Shown one piece after another: positions 18,389 to 26,646 of a stretch of 26,878 bases of DNA (position 1 is its first letter; every line of letters starts with the position of its first letter). A program made the translations under genes and the position numbers. Origin of the DNA: Seison nebaliae. Lineage: Eukaryota > Rotifera > Pararotatoria > Seisonacea > Seisonidae. The notes under the pieces were generated by a model that had not been told where the DNA came from, searched no databases, and saw only the letters and a list, made by a program, of their open reading frames with translations. The stretch is from contig JALJEE010003111.1 of assembly GCA_023231475.1 (NCBI GenBank), positions 1 through 26,878 of the forward strand, given 5' to 3'.

Positions 18389-20859
18389 TCAGTAACCAAA
18401 GTCGATTCCGCTAAAGAAAATGGTGATGAAAAGTGCAAAGATCAAAAGGAGAATGGCATTAAGGTTATTGGAGAATCGCCAATATCGATTCTCAGCAACT
18501 GACATATCCACTCCCATACTCTCTGTTGAAGTGTTCGAATCTTTCAATTTCTCAATTCCACATATCCACATTCCCATCTTTACGCAGAAGTTTCTTTTTT
18601 TCGGTGGATAATTCATATCAAGTGATTGTTCATCTTCCTGTTGCTTCAGTTTCGTACTTCCCATCAAATTATCATCCACAACATACGACTTATTCTCATA
18701 ACCTTTATTATTCTTCTTTATAACATCTCCGTTTGCGTTCCGTCGATACGTGTCTAACGCGTCGTCATTTGATCTTTCATTTGACCAGAAAGTTAAGCCC
18801 GTCAACTTGAGAAGAAATATTAGAAATTTTCAAAATTCCTTAAAATCAACTAAACATCGTGTCGTGTCTCCGGGGTAGTGAAAAGAGAAGCTATCAATGT
18901 AAACATGAAACAGATACCGAATAAAATGATTGCAAAGTGGAGATAATGTACACGGAAGATAAGGTATTTTGTCACTTGATCTTTCGCATCAACTTGTGTC
19001 GCCGTAATGTCCCAAATTAAACGGAAAAGTCCAACAACTAAACCAAAAATTAAACTCCAGAAAGCTGCCTAAAATGTGCAAGTTAGATAATTTTTAAGAT
19101 TGAAAATAGGCCAACCGGTTCCGTCGTTCGTGGAATGAAAATTGCACAAAGAAAGACAGCGCAAATTGGAGGAGCTAAAACTGAAGAAACATTTTGGATA
19201 TAATCGAATAATCGGGAATTCGTTCCCGTTTGTACAACTGGTATCCAAGCGATAGACACAAGAAATAAGAATATGATGAAAATTCTGTTTATATACTTCA
19301 TTAAATGAATTGAAATTCAAGTTGGAAATAACCGGCTAATTATCATCATTTGCCAATCTTTAATTGATGGACGGAATCGTTTCACAATGTCCATCGTAAA
19401 TATAGTACTAGCGCTGTTAAATATCGATGTTAAAGATGAAATAAGTGAAGCAATCATTACAGATATCATAATACCTTTCATACCTTTTCATTAATAGAGA
19501 CTTATAAGAATCATAAGAAAATCATAAATAAAAACCATCCGGTAATAATTCCAATACTAATTGTGGATATGCAATATCAGTACATCCTCCTGGTTTACCA
19601 CAAACCTTCTTACATTGAACTGGATCAGAACATGCCACAATTTCTAAGATAATCGAATTGATAATAACTTATGAAATTGAAGCGCAGAAAAAAAACCTGG
19701 GTACAATATTCGGGATATCATTCCGGGAAAAACCAATAAAAACAAAGGAAGAAATTTCAGATACGCAGCTAATATGGTACCAGCTTTGGCGTGTGATAAA
19801 TTCTTAGCAGCTAGTGCTCTTTGCACAATCACTTGATCAGTACACCAGTACCAAATTGAATTGATGGTTAAACCGATAAACATTCCGGGCCAGGGATAAT
19901 CACTATTAGGTGAACGGACTAATGAAAAATAATCGCCAGGTACCTCACCATCAGTGGTATTATGCAAGATAGTATAATTGGACACAGCGTTTGGGAACAA
20001 TCGTTTAATTTCCCAAATTCCTCCGATTTTCAAAAAACCTGTCGATGGAAAATTTCATGATTTTTTACGAATGAAAAAACTATTAACTGACTATGGAGAG
20101 ATAAGTCGCTCCCACAATCATAATAATAGTTTGAAGGAAATCTGTCCAAATAACGGCCGTTAATCCACCAGTTACGGTAAACACTGTGGCCATTGCCATG
20201 AGGAGGAATGTGGATAAATATAAATTGATTGGATATGGTTTGGCAGCTTCGATGATGAAGATCGATCCACTATATAAATCCACACTGATCTTAGTGAAGA
20301 TGTACAACATAAGGGAAACGATTGACAAATACATTCCAATACGTTGACCGCCAAATCGATTTCTTAAATATTCAGGCATCGTATAAACATTGGCACGAAT
20401 ATAAACGGGTAAGAAGAGCCAACCCAATAATACTAGAATGAATGTCGCCTTAAAGAGAGAGATTAGAAAAAATATTTACAAAAATATTAACATTTATTTC
20501 GAAACCAGCAATTCCTATTCCAGATGAAGCACCAGCTCCAGCCAAACCGATGAAATGACCGCTTCCAATATTACTCGCGAATAATGATGCACCAATCTAT
20601 CGGAAAAATTATGGAAATACGTGTCCGAATCAAAAATAACTAATGGAAACACCATAGATTTGCCTGCCAGAAAATATCCTTGGATTGATCCACGATTTTG
20701 ACATGATGACTAAAATTGATAAATTAAAATAGTTTGAAATGACCAAAAAAAACTATAGAGAGAACTAACAAAAATTCCGACAAAAAGCAACAATGCGAAA
20801 TAGATACAAATGGAAATTAGGTCATAAACACTTATACGACTTTCGGAAAGTAGAGACAT
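18389..20859 (-). CDS. Sodium/glucose symporter, SLC5 (SGLT) family, ten exons
   Basis: Exons (minus): 20770-20859, 20641-20709, 20492-20596, 20088-20448, 19697-20038, 19536-19643, 19333-19483, 19116-19284, 18856-19068, 18389-18805. Introns are 43-60 bp, all phases agree, and the product is 674 aa (human SGLT1 is 664). It carries sodium and sugar together across the plasma membrane using the LeuT fold with about 14 helices. Compared with remembered SGLT1: Asn62, His67 and Glu86 match the sugar-site Asn78, His83 and Glu102. Tyr272, Trp273, Gln277 and Lys303 (in [13 protein letters not shown] and AYLKFLP) match Tyr290, Trp291, Gln295 and Lys321, and Gln439 matches Gln457. The sodium-site serines 371, 374 and 375 ([15 protein letters not shown]) match Ser389, 392 and 393. 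The external Cys-rich loop (Cys327, 333, 337, 343) and the final helix after CGIEKL are present. The start ATG gives a short N terminus; the frame is open further upstream to a possible splice acceptor. The exact substrate is not knowable from sequence, but the intact sugar site makes a hexose likely. Confidence 0.96.
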
Positions 20860-21656
20860 AATTATTGTTGTGAAGTAAACGGAAATTGATCGATGATGAC
20901 GGGCGTTGACACGATAATATTCTTCTGGAAAAAATAATATTAAGAAATTAATTAACGAGAACCAAAGTAAATAGTAAGTGGACAACTAGTCGGAATTAAA
21001 ATGACATATTATTTAGATAATCATTTATGTACTTGTGAATGATGACGGAAAATCATTTCAAAGAAGATCGACTGATTTACAATTTACAAAATATAATGGA
21101 ATAAATATTCCTTCGCCAACCGTAATTATTAGTAGGTCTAACAATCGACTTTCTTCTTCAAATAATCAGAAAATGAAAATTTTATTGAAATTATTCGGAA
21201 AATTTTGAAAAGTTGATAAATCCAATGTCTAACAGTAAATAAATTACGCCATATGACGTATGAGAGAGTTGACAATATAGAAAGGAGAAAGATGAATGAA
21301 TTAGAGAAATGAATAATTTAAATGAAAATAATTGTCAAAAATTTTTTCAACGAATCTTTAATGAGAATTTGTTGTTAGTGGAGGAGAGAAGTAGAATAGA
21401 ACATTCTCCCTCATCACTATCTTTTTTCTTTGACTTCTTCCTCATGTGGAAAGAAATTGACGATTGTGGTCTTACGAGAACCGTTAGAAGAGAATCTGTT
21501 AGACAGGTGATGAATATGAATAGAGATCAATCTCCGAAACATTTCGAATGAAAGTAATGGTAAGAGAAGAATTCTTTTCGAATTTTTTAATTCCCTAAAA
21601 GAATATGATGTTCATTGAACATTTCTCACTTCATTCCTTCTCTCGCCGACATTAAC
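20860..21656. other. Divergent intergenic region
   Basis: The region is upstream of the symporter (minus) and of the possible small plus-strand gene. It should hold the symporter promoter. A minus-strand acceptor-like TTTTTTCCAG near 20925 suggests the symporter has a 5' UTR intron or an alternative first exon. An 80-residue plus-strand frame at 21309-21551 is open but shows no domain; it is weak as a gene on its own. Confidence 0.4.
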
Positions 21657-21995
21657 ATGAAAAGACATTTATTCAATTCATACGAAATCTATTTTGTTCA
21701 ATCGCCACATATTCCCGTTTCAGTAGAAACGTCGTTCACTCAAATAGAACGTTCTCCTTACCCATTATCAAGTGGTTCGACAGTAGGAGGATCAAGTAGA
21801 AAAAGGGATGGTATTAGTAGCCCTACAACGAATAAACTGAATTGAAGTAAAGTTCAAATTTTACCTAAGGCGAATTGCTGCGTTATATTTCAGGTATCAA
21901 ATAGAAATCGTTTGATGATAACTATGATGCCGTTCGACGAAAATTATCAAGTTCTTGTCCAATCTTTTATTAGACAGATGGAGTGGAATAATTAA
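21657..21995 (+). CDS. Possible small two-exon gene, unknown product
   Basis: Exon 1 is 21657-21782 and exon 2 is 21894-21995. The ATG has A at -3. Exon 1 reads MKRHLFNSYEIYFVQ and ends in a Ser/Thr-rich stretch. The 111-bp intron begins GTAGGA and ends ATATTTCAG, and exon 2 (VSNRNRLMITMM, then PFDENYQVLVQSFIRQMEW) stops at 21995. The joined product is 75 aa. An AATAAA lies near 22112. I do not recognise it. The second exon is the better part: it starts right after a good acceptor and has balanced composition. The intron is longer than the 40-63 bp typical here, and the exon 1 donor was chosen for phase, so this model is tentative. An upstream exon at 21309-21500, ending at a GTGATG donor, is another possibility. 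Confidence 0.3.
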
Positions 21996-22212
21996 TGAAA
22001 ATGTTTTTCATGTTTAAATTATATCTAGAAAATTCATTTGTTTATTCCAACAAAAATATATAGATGAAAAAGGAAAATTTTGGGGAGGTGAATATCGGAA
22101 ATATTCAGATAAATAAAAAGAGAATATTTGAGAATTGAAGGCGCGAATGCATTGTACATACGAAAGAGAAAGATGACAATGGAAATATTCTCAAATAATT
22201 CTCAAATAATTC

Positions 22213-23094
22213 TCATTGTAATTGATTCTTTTGCGATGATGAATCAGACCAAAGTGTTAAATTATTCCGTAGCGCTTGTAAAATTAATGTGGAATCACGA
22301 TAACTTTTCTCACTTAAACTTTGTAATTCTGCTGTTGCTTCATGATAAGCTGCTAAAGCCAATTTTGCCGCACGTTCACTCGAATGAAGGATGTCACCGT
22401 AAAAAACCGAAAAATTGAGAGCTAATCCCAAACGGATGGGATCGGTGGCGGGCAAATCACTTGTGGCTAAATGAGTCGCCAGTTTATAAGACAACAAAGC
22501 TGAACATGCGGCGTCTTTTCTCGTTTTGCCCGATGTAAATTCCGCTTTGTATCTTTGATAATCAGCGGACCTTGAAAAATTCGTTCAACCTTCAATTAGA
22601 ACTCTAAAGAAATGAATAGAGAATGAAACTTACATTTTATGGAAGAAGATTTTACTTTCTGACGATGTCGCTCCAGGAATTGCATGTTCCGTTACCACAT
22701 TATGTATCTCATCGCAAATCTGAATTAAATTATCTTCTAACTGAAATTTTTTATTTTAGTTTTTTCTCAGTGTCATAAATAAACCGTTTTCAGATAATCG
22801 TTTACCACATCTTCGCCATAGTTCCGTTCCACAGCAACGTTCTCCATTTGTTGAATTTTCTTTATCATTTTCAACGGTTCTCGCCACGAATTCAACAGTT
22901 GCTTATAAGCGATTGAGAACATGTTACGTTCTTCAGTTGTCATCTCTGTTTCCAATTTAACTAATCTCTTCACAAACTCCACCATATCTAAAGGAAACAT
23001 GAACCTTCACAGTAGAATGTGAAGAACCTTCGTATCTTTCAAGCTGATGTGCTAATTTAGCGTTGTAGAGCAACTCATCCCTTCCACCAGTCAT
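22213..23094 (-). CDS. Divergent 14-3-3 protein, epsilon-like
   Basis: Exons (minus): 23028-23094, 22785-22987, 22634-22740, 22213-22570. Introns are 40, 44 and 63 bp, phases agree, and the product is 244 aa. 14-3-3 dimers bind phospho-Ser/Thr peptides and act as adaptors. From the canonical ATG the N terminus is [20 protein letters not shown], aligning with [20 protein letters not shown] of epsilon. The phosphopeptide-pocket residues are kept: Lys51 (SIAYK), Arg58, Arg132-Tyr133 (DYQRYKAEF) and Asn179 ([11 protein letters not shown]). The C-terminal signature [19 protein letters not shown] is near-perfect. The region after SIAYK ([16 protein letters not shown]) departs from the usual GARRxSWR, keeping the second Arg only, and the dimer-interface helices are also divergent. 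This looks like a fast-evolving paralogue rather than the animal's main 14-3-3. The acidic C-terminal tail of epsilon is replaced by a short Ser/Gln/Asn tail. Confidence 0.95.
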
Positions 23095-23133
23095 TTTTCA
23101 GATTATTTTCTTATACTCTCCAAGTATGTTTAC

Positions 23134-23219
23134 TTTCCATCTATCACACCAATCGTATAGCAACGTTCAGAATAGTGAATTTTTCTTTCAGCTTCTTCCA
23201 TCGATCCAATATCTGCCAT
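23134..23219 (-). CDS. Possible alternative first exon of the 14-3-3 gene
   Basis: The minus-strand ATG at 23219 (GAAATGG context) opens a frame reading MADIGSMEEAERKIHYSERC then YTIGVIDGK. A GTAAAC donor at 23133 and an AAG acceptor ending at 23081 define a 53-bp intron, and splicing joins the frame in phase to DELLYNAKL of the 14-3-3 body. This gives an N-terminal extension of about 29 residues in place of MTGGR. If the intron is retained, the frame ends in a stop and the canonical ATG at 23094, which lies inside that intron, would be used instead. The alternative reading is a short upstream open frame in the 5' UTR. Confidence 0.45.
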
Positions 23220-23669
23220 TTCCACTTAAAATATTTAGTTCAAATTAATAGTTTAATTCATATAAAAACAAATGATAAATTATTCCAAACAATCTCCGAA
23301 CACTCTTATTCGTCTCTTCTTTTGTTGATATAGTATTGTCTGACTAATTCTTCAATAATGAATCAAAATATATTAACATGCTATTTCACTTAAATATTCT
23401 CCGAAAATTTTATTGCATATACAATGAAGCCATCTGACCACACGTATCTAAACATTAAATCAACAAATCAAGAACTACCAATTTCTCTAATGTCCACACC
23501 AATAATTTGTCCAATTCCAGTTTACTAACTTTAAAAGATTGCATTTATCTACGATTATCAAGTTTCAGTTATATTAATTTAAAAAATAATTCATTAAATG
23601 AAAAATTATTGTTATTGTTATATATTGTTCACATAGAGTTAGGATAAATTCCCGTAAGAGGTAAGATCC
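23220..23669. other. 14-3-3 upstream region
   Basis: About 450 bp of A+T-rich DNA between the 14-3-3 5' end and the first transposon sequence. It should contain the 14-3-3 promoter. I see no gene and no clear core promoter element. Confidence 0.5.
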
Positions 23670-23734
23670 TTAACCCTTTCCAGACTAACTCGACCGAGGT
23701 TGGTCGAAATAATTTCTATGTGTATGACACATAG
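23670..23734 (+). mobile_element. Left end of a piggyBac-like MITE, truncated copy
   Basis: TTAA (23670-23673) is followed by CCCTTTCCAGACTAACTCGA and continues for 61 bp that match the left end of the 459-bp element at 25513 with four differences (about 93% identity). The TTAA-CCCTTT start is typical of piggyBac-superfamily ends. After 23734 the similarity stops and hAT-like coding sequence begins within about 35 bp, so this copy has lost its right part. It contains the same subterminal hairpin (GACCGAGGTTGGTC, with G-T pairing). Confidence 0.65.
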
Positions 23735-23766
23735 CTTCGTTCGCATATGGTACCTTCGTTCCGATA

Positions 23767-24518
23767 TTACACAGTGATTGCATTATTCATATTTATCAAC
23801 TGGCGATAAAAAGGTGTATCGAAGGAAATAAACAAATTAAAAAACTGTTGGATGAATGTAAAACAGTTGTTAATTACGTTCGTCAATCTCCTTTCCTTTC
23901 GTCGCAATTAAGAGAAACGCAACAATTATTAGAGCAGCCGATCGTAGCAATTAAAAGAGATGTTATTACGAGATGGAATTCGACTGATCAATTCTATCAA
24001 TAAGAGTTATGAAAGTCTGTCTTTGCTAATTGATGACATGTCTGCAAAAACAAATATCGAAGAATTATTAAGCGTTTTTTGTCCAATGTATGAAATGAAT
24101 ATGGAGACCATGAAAGACGATATTTTCTCAACGTTGGAAAACGTTTATTCCATAAAGGATTGTTTAACAAGAAAAAAGATTTCATCGAGAAATTCAACAA
24201 AGAATTAGAAATCCGATTTTCCATGTTTTTCCGAAATCCGCTATTTTTAATAGCGACGTTCTTGAATCCTGATTGCGGAGAGGAATTCTTAAAGGAGTAT
24301 GTTGATAAAAATATAAATATTGAGCAATTGATAAAGAATTCCATGCGATTACTTAGAATCGACTTAATCTCCTTTAATACTGAACAGTGCGCAACACAAA
24401 CATTTTCCGTAATAGGCAATGTTTAACAGACGATAATTTATCAAACTTACCGTTTCTACACGCTAATAAGGATATTTTGATTGCAAATTGGAAAAAATAT
24501 GCAACTAAAAGACAATAA
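23767..24518 (+). pseudogene. hAT-superfamily transposase fragment, broken
   Basis: A plus-strand transposase remnant. Seen in order: CIIHIYQLAIKRCIEGNK, like the hAT C-x(2)-H segment before the insertion domain; KLLDECKTVVNYVRQSP; then DVITRWNSTDQFY, the hallmark D-x-x-TRWNST motif. Further right come NPLFLIATFLNPDCG and FSVIGNV followed, one frame over, by LTDDNLSNLPFLHANKD and a terminal YATKRQ, equivalent to the hAT dimerisation domain. A stop lies just after DQFYQ (about 23999), a frame change near 24160-24170, and another near 24425. The N-terminal zinc finger and the first catalytic Asp region are missing. No terminal inverted repeats were found. It is a dead copy of the C-terminal two-thirds. 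Confidence 0.75.
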
Positions 24519-24856
24519 ATTTTGATTTCTTACACTTCTTTTACATTTAAATTATTTTCTATTCAATATTTTTTTTCTTTCATTTTCTAATAAATTCTTA
24601 CATTTTTAAGTTGTCTTTTTGCATTTATTTGCAATACTAATTTACTACTTAATTTACAAACTTCCTTAAATTAGCATAAAAAATAAGACTTAGAATAAAA
24701 AACAAATAAGATCATGTTTTAGATCTCAAAAAGTTGACTTTAAATATATATAAGTTCGCATTTGTTACATCTTAAAAATTGTACATTTATTAAATAAAAT
24801 TAAATTTATTGATTAGAGAAATACAATAAAAAAGAGAAAAAGTTTGAATTGAAAAA
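24519..24856. other. A+T-rich spacer between hAT remnant and LINE ORF
   Basis: About 340 bp of very A+T-rich DNA with no open frame. It may contain the hAT 3' end and the LINE 5' UTR, but I could not find a target duplication that fixes either boundary. Confidence 0.4.
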
Positions 24857-25508
24857 ATGGAAAATGGTACGTGTACTCGTGATCCTGCTCAACCGCTCTC
24901 GCAGGATGAAAATCATTCAATTATCAACGACGATGGTGTAATAAAGAAACGAAGAGGTAGACCATCTGGGTCTAGAAATAAAAATGGCACTCCATCGTCC
25001 CGTAAAAGAACTAATTTAGATTGTTCGGTAGAGGAGTCACCGATTAAAAAGTCAGATTTGGTCACAATTGAACTGAAATTGAACCGGATCCTATCTGAAA
25101 ATGAATTGTTGAAAAAAGAGGTAGCAACTCTCTCGAAGAAAATGGTGGAAATATCTAAGGATGTACGCACTATCAACGACCAGATTGGGGATAATATGTT
25201 GGAACAGGACCAGTTAATCAAAATTGTCAAATCGATGACCCAAACAAAAGAAAATATTTCTGTACAATCTTCCAGTACAGAAAAGGTTTCGTTTGCTCAA
25301 TCAATCGGACGAAAGAATAAGAAGAGTACTGCTATCGAAAATAAGGTGAACTCGAAAGGTTCATCCGATTGTGATGTTGTGGATATGAAGAACAAATCAA
25401 TGAAAAAAACAGGAAATAAACGTGTTCCAATTAATTCTAATGGTAAAGAAGGCGTCGATTTGGTACCTGTTAAGACTGATAAGTCGAAAGCCACAAGAAG
25501 AATCTTTC
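24857..25508 (+). pseudogene. LINE ORF1 product, N-terminal part
   Basis: The frame opens at ATGGAAAATGG and reads MENGTCTRDPAQPLSQDENH. An AT-hook-like basic patch KKRRGRPSGSRNK lies at about residues 30-42, followed by a Leu/Glu/Lys heptad region (about 65-125) that should form a coiled coil and so allow multimerisation, and then a basic Ser/Lys-rich region. ORF1 proteins of LINEs bind nucleic acid and form particles with the RNA. The host frame is cut by the MITE insertion after RRIF. The predicted open frame runs 61 bp into the MITE and stops at 25573; those last 20 or so residues are MITE, not LINE. Confidence 0.75.
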
Positions 25509-25528
25509 TTAACCCTTTCCAGACTAAC

Positions 25529-25546
25529 TCGACCGAAGTCGGTCGA
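25529..25546. repeat. Subterminal hairpin of the MITE
   Basis: TCGACCGA-AG-TCGGTCGA forms an 8-bp perfect stem with a 2-base centre, starting 16 bp inside the left end. The truncated copy at 23674 keeps it in diverged form, and a related GACC..GGTC hairpin lies near the right end (25836-25853). These may be transposase-binding sites. Confidence 0.8.
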
Positions 25547-25741
25547 AAAAATTTCTATGTGTATGACATATAGAAATTAACTCTTAAGCCAAAAATTTGT
25601 ATCCACTTGAATGACTTAAATTCCTTAAAATCCTTCATGCTTCATCATAAATAATATCCTAATAATAATTTGCTGAAAGTATAATATAACTATAAGAAAG
25701 ACCTTATTTCTAGTCGGTCGCATAGCTCACAAATCACTTTG

Positions 25742-25796
25742 TCAGTGGTTAGCTATGAATATTCAAATACGGATGTCTCAAGTTCGAATCCCTATT
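25742..25796 (+). repeat. tRNA-like A box and B box inside the MITE
   Basis: TCAGTGGTTAGCTATG resembles an RNA polymerase III A box with D-loop, and AGTTCGAATCC at 25781-25791 matches the B-box consensus GGTTCGAANCC closely. The boxes are about 40 bp apart, as in tRNA genes. The sequence does not fold into a complete tRNA, since the T-stem pairing is poor, so this is a decayed tRNA-derived or SINE-like segment rather than a working tRNA gene. A T-poor stretch follows, and no clear TTTT terminator lies in the first bases downstream. Confidence 0.4.
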
Positions 25797-25975
25797 GAGC
25801 TGGAAATTTTTAAAAAAAATCAAAATACTGAAATCGACCAAATATGGTTGGTCAGTGTGGAGGGTTCTACATGTGACCAAAATGTATAGTACTCAAAAAT
25901 TAAACACATAGGATATATAAAATTAAATGATTTTTATTTAAAAAATTTATTATTTCTTAGTCCGGAAAGGGTTAC

Positions 25976-26646
25976 CCCTTGGCATGGCAAGAAGTATGGA
26001 TCTGTCCAAAGTTGAAAAGTATATGAGAAGAAATGAAGTGGAATGCCGTCAAGTTTCTAGAGTTGACAAATCAAGAGATGGTACTACACTTACGAGTAAG
26101 ATATGTAGTCTAATTATTGCGACGAATAAATTGGACTACGAAAAAGTTATGGATCCCTAATTCTGGCCCATCGGGTGCGAATTACGTCCTTATTTCTTTA
26201 ATGACAATTCAAAGGAATTCTTACAGAACAATTGCAATCATTTGTTTACCGTGGATGAAATAATTAAAGATTGACATCCAACAAACAAAGATATCGCTCA
26301 AACATCGATTGCGAACCCCCTCTCGAATGATCTGGATTCGTATAGTAACATTTCTTTCATTTCTTATAATGTACATGGATCTCATGGATTCCTTCCCGAT
26401 TTATTTGCATTAATACGTTACGACATACTTTTTCTGCAGGAAACATGGATGACTTCTCTTCCACTCTCCTTGTCAAATTTATCTTCTCATTTCGTTTATA
26501 TTTATCCAGCGATTCCTCCTAAGAGTATGACCGGTAGGGGACGATGTTCTTCTGGCATAATCATTCTTGTTCGAAAGTGTTTGTTGCCGTCTAATTTTCG
26601 AATTTATTGCCACTCCATATATCTCCATATACCAAATCTTCACTAA
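25976..26646 (+). pseudogene. LINE ORF1 C-terminal part and start of the APE-type endonuclease
   Basis: After the MITE, the frame from ATG 25984 reads VEKYMRRNEVECRQVSRVDK, then KICSLIIATNKLDYEKVMDP, a stop at 26158, and FWPIGCELRPYF, the usual end of an RRM-like ORF1 region, then a second stop at 26272. The same frame continues into HPTNKDIAQTS and the endonuclease: ISFISYNVHG supplies the catalytic Asn motif, DILFLQETWM the catalytic Glu motif, and GRGRCSSGIIILVRK a conserved strand. The rest of the endonuclease (catalytic Asp/His motifs) is missing. The endonuclease nicks target DNA to prime reverse transcription; this copy cannot do so. Confidence 0.75.

Larger units (their letters stand above)
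25513..25971 (+). mobile_element. piggyBac-like MITE, 459 bp, inserted in LINE ORF1
   Basis: The element starts CCCTTTCCAGACTAA after TTAA (25509-25512) and ends TTAGTCCGGAAAGGG before TTAC (25972-25975). The termini are inverted repeats of 15 bp with one mismatch, and the TTAA target is duplicated with one change in the right copy. It encodes no protein. Inside are an 18-bp hairpin (25529-25546, arms TCGACCGA/TCGGTCGA), a second hairpin (25836-25853, arms GACCAA/TTGGTC) and a tRNA-like promoter pair. Target, terminal sequence and size together indicate a non-autonomous piggyBac-superfamily element. Its insertion splits the LINE frame, so it is younger than the LINE insertion. Confidence 0.8.

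Noticed and set aside
21309-21551. 80-codon plus-strand frame
   Set aside because: It is open and ATG-started but has no domain, and no phase-consistent link to the exons at 21657-21995 was found; kept only as a possible upstream exon.
25720-25800. A functional tRNA gene
   Set aside because: The B box is good, but the acceptor and T stems do not pair and no anticodon arm can be drawn; better seen as a decayed tRNA-like segment in the MITE.
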